Below are positions 18,144 to 28,498 of a stretch of 64,000 bases of DNA, piece by piece; position 1 is the stretch's first letter, and every line of letters starts with the position of its first letter. The stretch lies in contig NZ_BDJC01000011.1 of NCBI RefSeq assembly GCF_002005565.1, forward strand, positions 62,001 to 126,000. Reading direction: 5' to 3'. The translations under genes and the position numbers were made by a program. A model generated the notes under the pieces. The model made no database searches and was not told the DNA's origin. It saw only the letters and a list, made by a program, of their open reading frames with translations. The DNA comes from Streptomyces sp. JHA26 (GTDB lineage: Bacteria > Actinomycetota > Actinomycetes > Streptomycetales > Streptomycetaceae).

Positions 18144-19506
18144 CGTGGGCCCTCCCCGCCGCCCGCCGCCGCGAGCCCCGTGCGCTCCCGGTCCGCCAGC
18201 CGCCACAGTTCCTCCAGGCCGGCGCCCCGCGGCACGCCCACGGCGCTCCAGCCCGCCTCGCGCAGCATCCGCAGCCGTTCCCCGCTCCCGTCCGACGGGC
18301 CGGGCACGCCGGACGCCCCCCGCCGCCACGTCCCGCCGTCCAGCACGAAGGCGATCGCGCCGCCGCTGCGCTGCCGCATCCGGGCGGCCACGGCGGCCTG
18401 CTCCTCGTCCAGATCACCGAAGAACGCCACCAGCAGCCCCTCGTTCCCGCCGCGCAGCACGTCGTAGCCCCGGGACAGGTCCGTGCCGTCGGAGTGGTCG
18501 ATCACGGCGAGGGTGTCCATCATCAGTCCGGCCGCCTCGGCCGTCCCCTGGCTCACGCCCGCGAACCCGTCGGCGCCCTCACCGGGCACCGAGTGCCCGG
18601 TGTCGGTGAGCAGCCGGACGGAGTACCCCCGCTCCAGCATGTGCACCAGCACCGACGCCGCGCCCGACACGGCCCACTCGAAGGCCGAGTCGGGGCCCGC
18701 GCCCTCGAAGGCCGCACCCCGGGTGTCCAGGAACACCGTGCACCGGGCCCGCTGCGGCTGCTCCTCGCGGCGCACCATCAGCTCCCCGTGGCGCGCGGTG
18801 GAGCGCCAGTGCACGCGGCGCAGGTCGTCGCCGTGGCGGTACCCGCGGGGAATCACGTCGTCCTCGCCCGCCAGTGCCAGCGAGCGCTGCCGTCCGTCGC
18901 CGTACCCCTTCGCCTCGCCGCCCAGCCGTACCGGCGGCAGCGGCTCCACGCGCGGGGTCACGGTCAGGTCGTCGTACGTGGAGAAGGACCGGGTCAGCTC
19001 GCACATGCCGAACGGGTCGGTCAGCCGCAGCTGGAGCGGGCCCAGCGGATAGCGGCCGCGCAGGTCGGAGCGGACCCGGTAGGACACCTCCCGGCGGCCG
19101 CCCGGCTCCACCCGGTCGAGCACGAAGCGGGGGCGCGGCCCGAGCACGTAGGGCACCCGGTCCTGGAGCATCAGCAGACCGGTGGGCAGCCGCGAGACGT
19201 TGTCGAGGCGCAGGTGGACCCGCGCCTCGGTGCCCGCGGGCACCCGTGCGGGGGAGAGACGGCGGCTGCCCGCGACCCGGTAGCGCGTGCGGTACAGCAC
19301 CGTCGCGCACACCAGCGGCAGCACGCCCAGCAGCAGCCCGACCCGCAGCAGGTCGCTCTGCCCGAGAACGAAGGCGCAGATCGCGGCGGCGATGCCGGCG
19401 GCCAGGAAGGAACGTCCGCGGGTGGTCAGGCCCGCCAGGGCGGTGCGGACACCACCGGCCTCCCCGCCGCGGCCGCCCCCCGCCCGCCCCGTCCCCCCGG
19501 CGTCCA

Positions 19507-19507
<1 letters not shown>
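18140..19507 (-). CDS. DUF58 domain protein (von Willebrand A-like)
   Basis: A 455-residue protein. Two N-terminal hydrophobic helices (SFLAAGIAAAICAFVLG; LLRVGLLLGVLPLVCATVL) are followed by the DUF58 core with the hallmark DDVIPRGYRHGDDLRRVHWRSTARHGELMVR. Such proteins occur with MoxR ATPases and are thought to be assembled or remodelled by them. The ATG at 19507 overlaps the moxR stop (TGATG); a GTG three bases upstream is an alternative. It is the second gene of the moxR-DUF58-transglutaminase unit. Confidence 0.92.
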
Positions 19508-20577
<1,070 letters not shown>

Positions 20578-20596
20578 CCGGCCCTCCTCGGCCTTG

Positions 20597-20622
20597 CCCC
20601 GGGCTTCCTCGGAAGCCCGGGG
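20597..20622 (-). other. 12-bp perfect hairpin just upstream of moxR
   Basis: Arms ccccgggcttcc and its complement are separated by 2 nt, about 20 nt before the moxR start and next to its Shine-Dalgarno. It could be a 5' UTR structure of moxR or a late terminator for the carbonic anhydrase transcript upstream. Confidence 0.5.
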
Positions 20623-20682
20623 TACCCCAGCATTCCGGACCGGCCCCGTACGGCCGGCCGGCCCGCCCCGCATCACGGACGC

Positions 20683-20704
20683 CGCGCGGAAACAGTTCCG
20701 CGCG
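20683..20704 (-). other. 9-bp perfect hairpin in the carbonic anhydrase-moxR gap
   Basis: Arms cgcgcggaa and ttccgcgcg with an acag loop. It is 145 nt after the carbonic anhydrase stop on the minus strand. The remainder of the gap 20578-20848 holds no gene. Confidence 0.45.
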
Positions 20705-20848
20705 ACATCACTTTCCCGCATTCTTGCCGCCGTTACCGATTCGTGTCACTCGCCTGTGGACAACTGACCGCGATATGTCGCGCCTTGCGGCCTTTGCGGG
20801 TCTTGCGCGGCGGGGACCGCCGGTGCGGGGCGGCCGGGACGGTGACGA

Positions 20849-21397
20849 TCAGGCGGGCGTGACCTCGTTCAGCCGGCCCGTCCTCACGTCGAAGACAAAA
20901 CCGCGCACGTCCTCGGTGTGCAGCAGGAACGGTGAGGTGCGCACCCGCTCGATCGACTGGCGGACGTCCTGCTCGACGTCCCGGAAGGACTCCACCGCCC
21001 ACGCGGGGCGCTGACCGACCTCCAGCTCCAGGTCGTGCCGGAACTCCTCGGTGATGGTCTCCATGCCGCAGCCGGTGTGGTGGATGAGGACCACGCTGCG
21101 GGTGCCCAGCGCCCGCTGGCTGATGGTGAGGGAGCGGATCACGTCGTCGGTGACGACACCGCCCGCGTTGCGGATGGTGTGACAGTCACCGAGGTTGAGG
21201 CCGAGCGCGGCGTGCAGGTCGAGCCGTGCGTCCATGCAGGCCACGACCGCGACGCGCTGGACCGGGCGGGCGTCCATCCCGGGATCGGTGAACGCCGCGG
21301 CATAGCGCGCGTTCGCCTCGACGAGCCGGTCGGTGACGCTGCTGTCGCCGACTATGGCGGATTCTGAGTCTGCGGGAACCGATGCGGAAGTCGTCAT
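20849..21397 (-). CDS. Beta-carbonic anhydrase
   Basis: Cytoplasmic zinc enzyme of 182 residues that interconverts CO2 and bicarbonate. The zinc ligands are readable: VVACMDARLD (Cys, with the Asp-Arg dyad) and VLIHHTGCGM (His and Cys). GLNLGDCHTIRNAGGVVTDD is the typical middle segment. It resembles the Rv1284 type of mycobacteria. The frame is open upstream, but the ATG at 21397 lies 7 nt after a TAACGT -10, so the transcript is probably leaderless. It is divergent from rsmH. Confidence 0.93.
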   Translation of the reverse strand: MTTSASVPADSESAIVGDSSVTDRLVEANARYAAAFTDPGMDARPVQRVAVVACMDARLDLHAALGLNLGDCHTIRNAGGVVTDDVIRSLTISQRALGTRSVVLIHHTGCGMETITEEFRHDLELEVGQRPAWAVESFRDVEQDVRQSIERVRTSPFLLHTEDVRGFVFDVRTGRLNEVTPA

Positions 21398-21404
21398 GAC
21401 TGCG

Positions 21405-21410
21405 ACGTTA
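21405..21410 (-). promoter_or_regulatory. Putative -10 element of the carbonic anhydrase gene (leaderless start)
   Basis: TAACGT on the minus strand, 7 nt before the ATG at 21397; no Shine-Dalgarno in between. Confidence 0.45.
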
Positions 21411-21571
21411 CTGGTCACCGGCGCCCGGAGCCCGCTGTGAAGGGGGACAAAGAACACCATCACGGCTTGTTGTGAGCCACTCCACAGCGCGTGAGAGTGC
21501 GCCCGTACGGGTGAAAAGCCCCGGCGCACCGGTTTGCGGACTCCGGTGTCCGCGACGCGCAGGCCGGTTGA

Positions 21572-21599
21572 TTGACCGGGCGACAGGGTGGACTAAAGT
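21572..21599 (+). promoter_or_regulatory. Putative promoter of the dcw cluster
   Basis: TTGACC (21572-21577), a 16-nt spacer and TAAAGT (21594-21599), a good match to the HrdB-type consensus. Transcription would begin near 21606, leaving a leader of about 220 nt before rsmH. The leader holds no mraZ-like frame and nothing else I recognise. Confidence 0.55.
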
Positions 21600-21824
21600 G
21601 ACGCGAAGCGGGAGGCCAAGCTCTCCCTGCTGGACTGAACACCCCGGAGACCTGGGCGATGTCCCACCAGATCTCCCCACGTGCGCGGCGCGTACGTACG
21701 GCTCGGCCTCCTCCCGCTCCCGGCCGGCCGACGCTTTCGGCGCCGGCAGGCCTCCCCTTCGGACGTGGGCGGGAGGGGACCCGGCGGTGCGTGACGCCGT
21801 GCCGGACCCGAGAGGCCGTCCCAG

Positions 21825-22781
21825 TTGAGCCAGAGTCGACACGTCCCGGTGATGCTCCAGCGGTGCCTGGACCTGCTGGCACCCGCCCTCCAGGAGCCGG
21901 GAGCCGTGGTGGTGGACTGCACGCTCGGACTCGGCGGGCACAGCCAGGCGCTGCTCGACCGTTTCCCCGAGGCCCGCCTCGTCGCCCTCGACCGGGACAA
22001 GGAGGCCCTGCGCCTGTCCGGCGAGCGGCTCGCCCCGTACGGGGGGCGCGCCACCCTCGTCCACGCCGTCTACGACGAGCTGCCCGACGTCCTCGACCGG
22101 CTCGGCGTCCCGCGCGTCCAGGGCGTGCTGTTCGACCTCGGCGTCTCCTCCATGCAGCTCGACGAGGCCGACCGCGGCTTCGCCTACGCCCAGGACGCCC
22201 CGCTCGACATGCGCATGGACCAGACGACCGGCATGAGCGCCGCCGAGGTCCTCAACACCTACCCGCCGGGCGAACTCGTCCGCATCCTGCGGGCCTACGG
22301 CGAGGAGAAGCAGGCGAAGCGGATCGTCTCCGCGATCGTGCGGGAGCGCGAGAAGGAGCCGTTCGACAACAGCGCCCGGCTGGTGGAACTGATCCGCGCC
22401 GCGCTGCCGCAGGCGGCCAAGCGCACCGGCGGCAACCCGGCCAAGCGCACCTTCCAGGCCCTGCGCATCGAGGTCAACGGAGAGCTGTCCGTGCTGGAAC
22501 GGGCGATCCCGGCCGCCGTCGAGGCGCTCGCCGTGGGCGGGCGGATCGCCGTGCTGTCGTACCACTCCCTGGAGGACCGGCTGGTCAAGCAGGTGTTCGC
22601 GGCCGGTGCCGCCAGCACCGCGCCGCCCGGGCTGCCCGTCGTCCCCGAGCGTTACCAGCCGCGGCTCAAGCTGCTCACGCGCGGTGCCGAACTTCCCACC
22701 GAGGAGGAGATCGCCGAGAACCGGCGGGCGGCACCGGCACGGCTGCGCGGAGCCGAACGCATCAGGGAGTCCATCGGGTGA
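21825..22781 (+). CDS. rsmH: 16S rRNA (cytosine1402-N4)-methyltransferase RsmH (MraW)
   Basis: Methylates C1402 in the decoding centre of 16S rRNA. It has 318 residues. Motifs: [13 protein letters not shown] at the N terminus, [17 protein letters not shown] (SAM binding), [28 protein letters not shown], and the C-terminal [12 protein letters not shown]. The start is TTG at 21825, the first possible in-frame start after a stop at 21792, with GAGAGG about 11 nt upstream. It is the first gene of the dcw cluster. A 21-codon mini-ORF overlaps its stop and leads into ftsL. Confidence 0.95.
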   Translation: MSQSRHVPVMLQRCLDLLAPALQEPGAVVVDCTLGLGGHSQALLDRFPEARLVALDRDKEALRLSGERLAPYGGRATLVHAVYDELPDVLDRLGVPRVQGVLFDLGVSSMQLDEADRGFAYAQDAPLDMRMDQTTGMSAAEVLNTYPPGELVRILRAYGEEKQAKRIVSAIVREREKEPFDNSARLVELIRAALPQAAKRTGGNPAKRTFQALRIEVNGELSVLERAIPAAVEALAVGGRIAVLSYHSLEDRLVKQVFAAGAASTAPPGLPVVPERYQPRLKLLTRGAELPTEEEIAENRRAAPARLRGAERIRESIG

Positions 22782-22843
22782 AGCGAGTGAGGCAGGCCAG
22801 GCGGGTGCGGGTGTGCCACCCGGGCCGAGGGGAGGGCGAGTGA
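22778..22843 (+). CDS. 21-codon bridging mini-ORF between rsmH and ftsL
   Basis: The GTG at 22778 overlaps the rsmH stop (GTGA), and its TGA overlaps the ftsL GTG in the same way, spanning the 58-nt gap exactly. An AGGGAG Shine-Dalgarno lies 8 nt before its start, and the ftsL Shine-Dalgarno is inside it. The product is very basic ([12 protein letters not shown] at its start). Function, if any, is probably translational coupling. Confidence 0.45.
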   Translation: MKRVRQARRVRVCHPGRGEGE

Positions 22844-23295
22844 GCGGGAAACCCCGGCTGAAGGGGAGGGCTGCCCGGCTCGCCCGGCTCCTCCCGCCCG
22901 GCAGCGCACGCGGCAGGGCCGCCCGGGCGCCCTTCGTCCTCCTCGTCGTCCTCCTGCTGGGCGGCGGGCTCATCGGGCTGCTCGTCCTGAACTCCGCCCT
23001 GAGCGAGGGCTCGTTCCAGCTGGACGACCTCGAGCAGGAGACGAAGAGCCTCACCGACGAGGAACAGGCGCTGCAGCGGGACATCAACACCTACTCCGCT
23101 CCCCGGGCACTCCAGTACCGTGCCCGCGAACTCGGCATGGTGCCCGGCGGAAACCCGGTCTTCCTCGCCCCCGACGGCACCGTCAAGGGTTCGCCCAGCC
23201 CGGCGGCGGCCACCGCCCTTCCGCTCGTCCTCGCCCCGGAAGCACTGGTCGAGCTGTCCGCCACAGCCACCCCGACCCCGACCTCCGGCAGGTGA
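22840..23295 (+). CDS. ftsL: Cell division protein FtsL
   Basis: A small bitopic division protein of 151 residues. The basic cytoplasmic N terminus is followed by one transmembrane helix (APFVLLVVLLLGGGLIGLLVLN, about residues 30-52), a short extracytoplasmic coiled-coil-like region (FQLDDLEQETKSLTDEEQALQRDI) and a Pro/Ala/Thr-rich tail. FtsL is weakly conserved in sequence; its identity rests on topology and position between rsmH and ftsI. The GTG at 22840 has a GGGGAGGG Shine-Dalgarno and overlaps the mini-ORF stop. It should act with FtsI and FtsW at the septum. Confidence 0.85.
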   Translation: MSGKPRLKGRAARLARLLPPGSARGRAARAPFVLLVVLLLGGGLIGLLVLNSALSEGSFQLDDLEQETKSLTDEEQALQRDINTYSAPRALQYRARELGMVPGGNPVFLAPDGTVKGSPSPAAATALPLVLAPEALVELSATATPTPTSGR

Positions 23296-25259
23296 CGGAA
23301 GTGTCCGACAGGCAACCGCCGCGCCGCCGTGTGCCCGGACCCGCGAGGCCCGTCGGCCCCGGTGGCCGGCGGCAGCCCGGACCCGGCGCCCGCCCGGCCC
23401 GCCGGCCCGGCCCGCCCCGGCCCGGCGCACCCCGCACCATCCGGCTGGGCAGTCCCCGGCCCCGGCTGCGCATGATCGGCCTCGCGCTGACCCTCGTCCT
23501 GGCCGCCTTCGTCGTACGGCTGCTCCAGGTGCAGGCCGTCGACGCCGGCACCTACGCCGCCAAGGCCGAGCAGAACCGCTACGTCGTGCACACCCTGACC
23601 GCCGACCGCGGTGGCATCACCGACCGCAACGGCGTGGCCCTCGCGACCACCGTGGACGCCTACGACATCACGGCCGACCCCACGATGTTCACCCGCGAGG
23701 CGCTGAAGATCGACGACGGCCCCGAACAGGCGGCGGCGCTCCTCGCGCCGATCCTCGGCACGGACCAGCAGGAACTCGTCGACCGGCTCCGCCCGGCGAA
23801 CGGGAAGCTGCGGTACGTCCGGCTCGCCCAGCGGCAGACCCCGCAGGTCTGGAACCAGATCAAGGACCTGAAGACCGCGCTCGGCAAGAAGGCCGAGACG
23901 GACAAGTCCGCCGTCAACGTCCTCGCGGGCGTCCTCGCCGACCCGAGCAGCAAACGCGTGTACCCGGGCGGCGACCTCGCCGCCGGCATCCTGGGCTGGG
24001 TCAGCGCCGACGGCAAGGGCGGCGGCGGCCTCGAACGACAGCTCGACAAGACGCTGGCCGGCAAGGACGGCGAGATCCGCTACGTGCAGTCCGGCGGGCA
24101 CCAGGTGCCCACCGCCGACGCCTCGGAGACGCGCGCCGTGCCCGGCAGCGACGTCGAGCTCACCATCGACCGCGACATCCAGTGGGCCGCGCAGCAGGCC
24201 ATCGGCGAACAGGTGAAGAAGTCCCAGGCGGACGGCGGCTACGTCATCGTCCAGGACACCCGCACCGGCGAGATCCTGGCCATGGCCAACTCACCCGGCT
24301 TCGACCCGGGCGACCTGGCCCACGCCGACCCCGACGCGCTCGGCAACGCGGCCCTCCAGGACGCCTTCGAACCCGGGTCCACCGCCAAGGTGCTGTCGAT
24401 GGCGGCGGTGCTGGAGGAGAACGTCGCCACGCCGGCGACCCGCATCACCGTCCCCAACCGGCTCAAGCGCGGCGACCGGCTCTTCAAGGACGACGTCGAC
24501 CACCCCACCTGGTACCTCACGCTCAACGGCGTGCTCGCCAAGTCCAGCAACATCGGCACGATCATGGCCACCGGCGAGCTGGGCAAGACCCAGCAGGAGG
24601 CCAACAAGGTGCTCTACTCCTACCTGCGCAAGTTCGGCCTCGGCGAGTACAGCGGGCTCGGCTTCCCCGGCGAGACCAAGGGCATCCTCGCGCCGCCCGA
24701 CCAGTGGTCGACCTCGCAGCAGTACACGATCCCTTTCGGCCAGGGCGTCTCCGTGACCGCGCTCCAGGCGGCCTCCGTGTACTCGACGATCGCCAACGGC
24801 GGCGTCCGCGTCGAACCCACGCTCGTCCGCGGCACCAAGGGCGAGGACGGGCGCTTCACCCCGGCCCCCGAGCCCGAGAAGACCCGCGTGGTCAGCGAGA
24901 AGACCGCCAAGACCCTCGCGCAGATGCTGGAGTCCGTCGTCGACGACGAGGAGGGCACCGGCACCAAGGCGCGCATCCCCGGCTACCGCGTGGCGGGCAA
25001 GACGGGCACGGCCAACCGGGTGGATCCGGCCACCGGCAAGTACCACGGCTACACCTCGTCGTTCGCCGGGTTCGCCCCCGCCGACAAGCCCCGCGTCACC
25101 GTCTACTGCGCCATCCAGAACGCCACCGCGGGCAGCTACTTCGGCGGCCAGATCTGCGGCCCCATCTACAAGCAGGTCATGGAGTTCGCCCTGAAGACCC
25201 TCCAGGTCCCGCCGACCGGGGCCGCCCCCGCCGACCTTCCGGTCGCCTTCAAGCCCTGA
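23292..25259 (+). CDS. ftsI: Septal peptidoglycan transpeptidase FtsI (class B PBP)
   Basis: Penicillin-binding protein of 655 residues that cross-links septal peptidoglycan. A long Pro/Arg-rich cytoplasmic N terminus precedes a membrane anchor (LRMIGLALTLVLAAFVVRLLQV, about residues 60-80). The pedestal domain contains ADRGGITDRNGVALA. The transpeptidase motifs are in order: EPGSTAKVLSM (SxxK), AKSSNIGTIM (SxN) and VAGKTGTANR (KTG). The GTG at 23292 overlaps the ftsL stop by 4 nt; the GTG at 23301 is an alternative. Tandem 11-bp repeats follow before murE. Confidence 0.95.
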   Translation: MTEVSDRQPPRRRVPGPARPVGPGGRRQPGPGARPARRPGPPRPGAPRTIRLGSPRPRLRMIGLALTLVLAAFVVRLLQVQAVDAGTYAAKAEQNRYVVHTLTADRGGITDRNGVALATTVDAYDITADPTMFTREALKIDDGPEQAAALLAPILGTDQQELVDRLRPANGKLRYVRLAQRQTPQVWNQIKDLKTALGKKAETDKSAVNVLAGVLADPSSKRVYPGGDLAAGILGWVSADGKGGGGLERQLDKTLAGKDGEIRYVQSGGHQVPTADASETRAVPGSDVELTIDRDIQWAAQQAIGEQVKKSQADGGYVIVQDTRTGEILAMANSPGFDPGDLAHADPDALGNAALQDAFEPGSTAKVLSMAAVLEENVATPATRITVPNRLKRGDRLFKDDVDHPTWYLTLNGVLAKSSNIGTIMATGELGKTQQEANKVLYSYLRKFGLGEYSGLGFPGETKGILAPPDQWSTSQQYTIPFGQGVSVTALQAASVYSTIANGGVRVEPTLVRGTKGEDGRFTPAPEPEKTRVVSEKTAKTLAQMLESVVDDEEGTGTKARIPGYRVAGKTGTANRVDPATGKYHGYTSSFAGFAPADKPRVTVYCAIQNATAGSYFGGQICGPIYKQVMEFALKTLQVPPTGAAPADLPVAFKP

Positions 25260-25276
25260 CCGGCCGAGAGACCTCC

Positions 25277-25331
25277 GCACCGAACCCGCACCGAGCCAGC
25301 ACCGAGCCAGCACCGAGCCAGCACCGAGCCA
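25277..25331 (+). repeat. Five tandem 11-bp repeats between ftsI and murE
   Basis: Four identical copies of gcaccgagcca (25288-25331) follow one degenerate copy (25277-25287). They fill most of the 85-nt gap, ending 14 nt before the murE GTG and just before its AGGA Shine-Dalgarno. Confidence 0.95.
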
Positions 25332-25344
25332 CCAGGAACCATCC

Positions 25345-27054
25345 GTGACGACGATCACCCCGGATCCCGGGAACCAGCGCACCCCCGGCCCCTCGCCCAT
25401 CCGTCGCCCACCGCCGTCCTCGCCGGACCGTGCTCCGCGCGGGCCCTCCTTTGGCCCGGAAGCGGCTACGCCCGGTACGCTCACCGCCGTGCCACACGCC
25501 GATCAGTCCCAATCCACCCAGAAGGGCCACCCCGTGACGTATCCGGGCCCGCCCCGGCCGGTGCAGGTCTCCGCCACACCCCTCGCGGAACTCGCCGATC
25601 AGCTGGGTGTCACCGCGCCGGACAGCACCGCCGGGGTCACGGGCATCACCCATGACTCCCGCGCCGTCCGCCCCGGTGACCTGTACGCCGCCCTCCCCGG
25701 AGCCCGCGCCCACGGCGCCGACTTCGTCACCCAGGCCGCCGGTCTCGGCGCCGCCGCCGTGCTGACCGACCCGGCCGGCGCGGAGCGCGTCGCCGCCGCC
25801 GGACTGCCGGCGCTCGTCGTCGACGATCCGCGCGCACGGATGGGCGAACTGGCGGCCACGATCTACGGCCACCCCGGCCGCGATCTCCTCCAGATCGGCA
25901 TCACCGGCACCTCCGGCAAGACCACCACCGCCTACCTCGTCGAGGGCGGCCTGCGCACCGCGCGGAGCACCGGTCTCATCGGCACGGTCGAGATGCGCAT
26001 CGGCGACGAACGCATCAAGTCCGAGCGCACCACGCCGGAGGCCACCGACCTCCAGGCCCTGTTCGCGGTCATGCGCGAGCGCGGCACCGAGGCGGTCGCC
26101 ATGGAGGTCTCCAGCCACGCCCTGGTGCTCGGCCGGGTCGACGCCTGCGTCTTCGACGTGGCGGTGTTCACCAACCTGAGCCCGGAGCACATGGAGTTCC
26201 ACTCCGACATGGAGGACTACTTCCGGGCCAAGGCGCAGCTGTTCACGCCGGAGCGCAGCAGGCTCGGGGTCGTCAACACCGACGACGAGTACGGCCGCCG
26301 GCTCGCGAACGAGGCCACGGTCCCCGTCGTCACCTACTCCGCCGAGGGCCACCCCGACGCCGACTGGCGCGCCGAGGACGTCCGGGTCGGACCGATGGAC
26401 TCGACGTTCACCGCGGTCGGCCCCAAGGACGAGCGGATCACCGCCAGGTCGCCCCTGGCCGGTCCCTTCAACGTGGCCAACACCCTCGCCGCGATCGCCG
26501 CCCTGGCCGCCGCCGGCCTCGACCCGCAGACCGCGGCCGACGGCATCGCCGTCGTGCCGGGCGTGCCGGGCCGGCTGGAGCGCGTGGACGAGGGGCAGCC
26601 CTACCTCGCGGTGGTCGACTACGCCCACAAGACCGACGCGGTCGAGTCCGTCCTGCGGGCCCTGCGCAAGGTGACCGAGGGGAAGCTGCACGCCGTGCTC
26701 GGCTGCGGCGGCGACCGGGACACCACCAAGCGGGAGCCGATGGGCGCGGCCGTGGCCCGGTTCGCCGACACGGCCGTACTGACCTCCGACAACCCCCGCT
26801 CCGAGGACCCCCTGGCCATCCTCGCCACCATGCTCCGGGGCGCGGCGTCCGTGCCCGCGCACGAGCGCGGCGAGGTCCAGGTCTTCGAGGACCGGGCCGC
26901 CGCGATCGCCGCCGCCGTCGCCCGGGCCGAGCCCGGCGACACCGTGCTGGTGGCGGGCAAGGGCCACGAGCAGGGCCAGGACATCGCCGGAGTGGTCCGT
27001 CCCTTCGACGACCGCCAGGTGCTTCGCGAAGCCATCCGGAAGACCCAGGGATGA
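25345..27054 (+). CDS. murE: UDP-MurNAc-tripeptide synthetase MurE (diaminopimelate-adding)
   Basis: Adds diaminopimelate to UDP-MurNAc-L-Ala-D-Glu. The protein has 569 residues, longer than the usual 490-500 because of an N-terminal Pro-rich extension of about 70 residues before VSATPLAELADQLG. ATP loop: GITGTSGKTTTAYLVEGG. The carbamylated-lysine region includes EHMEFHSDMEDYFRAKAQLF. The substrate-specifying DNPRSEDP motif indicates a DAP-adding rather than lysine-adding enzyme; streptomycetes use LL-DAP. The GTG at 25345 has a weak AGGA Shine-Dalgarno. A start further in, such as GTG 25534, is possible but would drop the extension. Confidence 0.95.
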   Translation: MTTITPDPGNQRTPGPSPIRRPPPSSPDRAPRGPSFGPEAATPGTLTAVPHADQSQSTQKGHPVTYPGPPRPVQVSATPLAELADQLGVTAPDSTAGVTGITHDSRAVRPGDLYAALPGARAHGADFVTQAAGLGAAAVLTDPAGAERVAAAGLPALVVDDPRARMGELAATIYGHPGRDLLQIGITGTSGKTTTAYLVEGGLRTARSTGLIGTVEMRIGDERIKSERTTPEATDLQALFAVMRERGTEAVAMEVSSHALVLGRVDACVFDVAVFTNLSPEHMEFHSDMEDYFRAKAQLFTPERSRLGVVNTDDEYGRRLANEATVPVVTYSAEGHPDADWRAEDVRVGPMDSTFTAVGPKDERITARSPLAGPFNVANTLAAIAALAAAGLDPQTAADGIAVVPGVPGRLERVDEGQPYLAVVDYAHKTDAVESVLRALRKVTEGKLHAVLGCGGDRDTTKREPMGAAVARFADTAVLTSDNPRSEDPLAILATMLRGAASVPAHERGEVQVFEDRAAAIAAAVARAEPGDTVLVAGKGHEQGQDIAGVVRPFDDRQVLREAIRKTQG

Positions 27055-27086
27055 AGATCCTGAAGAACCAGGGGATGAACTTGTGA
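27051..27086 (+). CDS. 11-codon bridging mini-ORF between murE and murF
   Basis: The ATG at 27051 overlaps the murE stop (ATGA), and its TGA overlaps the murF GTG (GTGA). The product would be [11 protein letters not shown]. The murF Shine-Dalgarno (AGGGGA, 7 nt before GTG) lies inside it. The arrangement leaves no untranslated gap between murE and murF. Confidence 0.45.
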   Translation: MKILKNQGMNL

Positions 27087-28498
27087 TCGCCCTCTCCCTC
27101 GCCGAGATCGCAGAAGTCGTCGGCGGGCAGATGCACGACATACCGGACCCGTCCGTCGAGGTCACCGGACCGGTGGTCCGGGACTCCCGGGAGGCGGGAC
27201 CCGGCAGTCTCTTCGTCGCCTTCGTCGGCGAGCGCGTGGACGGCCACGACTTCGCGCCGGCGGTCGTGGAGGCGGGAGCGGTGGCCGTGCTCGGCTCCCG
27301 CCCCGTCGGCGTGCCCGCGATCGTCGTGGACGACGTCCAGACCGCCCTCGGCGCCCTCGCCCGGCACGTCGTACGGCGCCTCGGCGCCACCCTCGTCGCC
27401 CTCACCGGATCCGCCGGCAAGACCAGCACCAAGGACCTCATCGCGCAGGTCCTGCAGCGCCAGGCGCCGACGGTGTTCACGCCCGGTTCGCACAACAACG
27501 AGATCGGGCTGCCGCTGACCGCCCTGACCGCCACCGAGGAGACGAAGTACCTCGTCCTGGAGATGGGCGCCCGCGGCATCGGCCACATCCGGTACCTCAC
27601 CGGCCTCACCCCGCCGCGGATCGGCCTCGTCCTCAACGTCGGCAGCGCCCACATCGGCGAGTTCGGCGGCCGGGAGCAGATCGCCCAGGCCAAGGGCGAA
27701 CTCGTCGAGGCGCTTCCGCCGGCCGACGAGGGCGGCGTCGCGGTCCTCAACGCGGACGACGCCCTCGTGCGCGCCATGTCCTCCCGGACGAAGGCGAAGG
27801 TGATCCTCTTCGGGGAGTCCGACGAAGCGGACGTTCGTGCCGAGAACGTGCGACTCACGGACAGCGGACAGCCTTCCTTCAGGCTTCACACACCCTCCGG
27901 TGCAAGTGATGTGACCATGCGCCTGTACGGTGAGCACCACGTGTCGAACGCGCTCGCCGCGGCCGCCGTCGCCCACGAGTTGGGCATGTCCGCAGACGAG
28001 ATCGCCACCGCGCTCTCCGAGGCGGGCTCCCTCTCCCGCTGGCGGATGGAGGTCACCGAGCGCCCGGACGGCGTGACGCTCGTCAACGACGCCTACAACG
28101 CGAACCCCGAGTCCATGAAGGCCGCGCTGCGCGCGCTGGTGGCCATGGGCAAAGGGCGCCGTACGTGGGCGGTGCTCGGCAAGATGGCCGAGCTCGGGGA
28201 CGAGGCGCTCGCCGAGCACGACGCGGTCGGACGGCTCGCCGTCCGGCTCAACGTCAGCAAGCTCGTCGCGGTCGGGGGCACAGAAGCCCGATGGCTGCAA
28301 CTGGGCGCATACAACGAGGGTTCGTGGGGTGAGGAGTCGGTGCACGTGTCCGACGCACAGGCGGCGATCGACCTGTTGCGCAGCGAGTTGCGCCCGGGGG
28401 ACGTCGTGCTCGTGAAGGCGTCCCGTTCGGTGGGTCTGGAGAGCGTCGTCGCGGCGCTGCTCGAGGCCGGCGCCGAGGGCGAGGTCGCCGCCCGATGA
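27083..28498 (+). CDS. murF: UDP-MurNAc-tripeptide:D-Ala-D-Ala ligase MurF
   Basis: Adds D-Ala-D-Ala to complete the UDP-MurNAc-pentapeptide. It has 471 residues, the normal length. N-terminal UDP-binding domain: [24 protein letters not shown] loop: [21 protein letters not shown]. Other segments: [25 protein letters not shown] and [15 protein letters not shown]. The last is a MurF hallmark. The stop overlaps the mraY start by 4 nt (ATGA), and the start overlaps the mini-ORF stop, so murE-murF-mraY are tightly coupled. Confidence 0.96.
   Translation: MIALSLAEIAEVVGGQMHDIPDPSVEVTGPVVRDSREAGPGSLFVAFVGERVDGHDFAPAVVEAGAVAVLGSRPVGVPAIVVDDVQTALGALARHVVRRLGATLVALTGSAGKTSTKDLIAQVLQRQAPTVFTPGSHNNEIGLPLTALTATEETKYLVLEMGARGIGHIRYLTGLTPPRIGLVLNVGSAHIGEFGGREQIAQAKGELVEALPPADEGGVAVLNADDALVRAMSSRTKAKVILFGESDEADVRAENVRLTDSGQPSFRLHTPSGASDVTMRLYGEHHVSNALAAAAVAHELGMSADEIATALSEAGSLSRWRMEVTERPDGVTLVNDAYNANPESMKAALRALVAMGKGRRTWAVLGKMAELGDEALAEHDAVGRLAVRLNVSKLVAVGGTEARWLQLGAYNEGSWGEESVHVSDAQAAIDLLRSELRPGDVVLVKASRSVGLESVVAALLEAGAEGEVAAR

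Noticed and set aside
15460..18609. Very long open frame opposite the transglutaminase and DUF58 genes
   Set aside because: Arg/Pro/Ala-rich product with no motifs; a typical antisense shadow of GC-rich codon bias.
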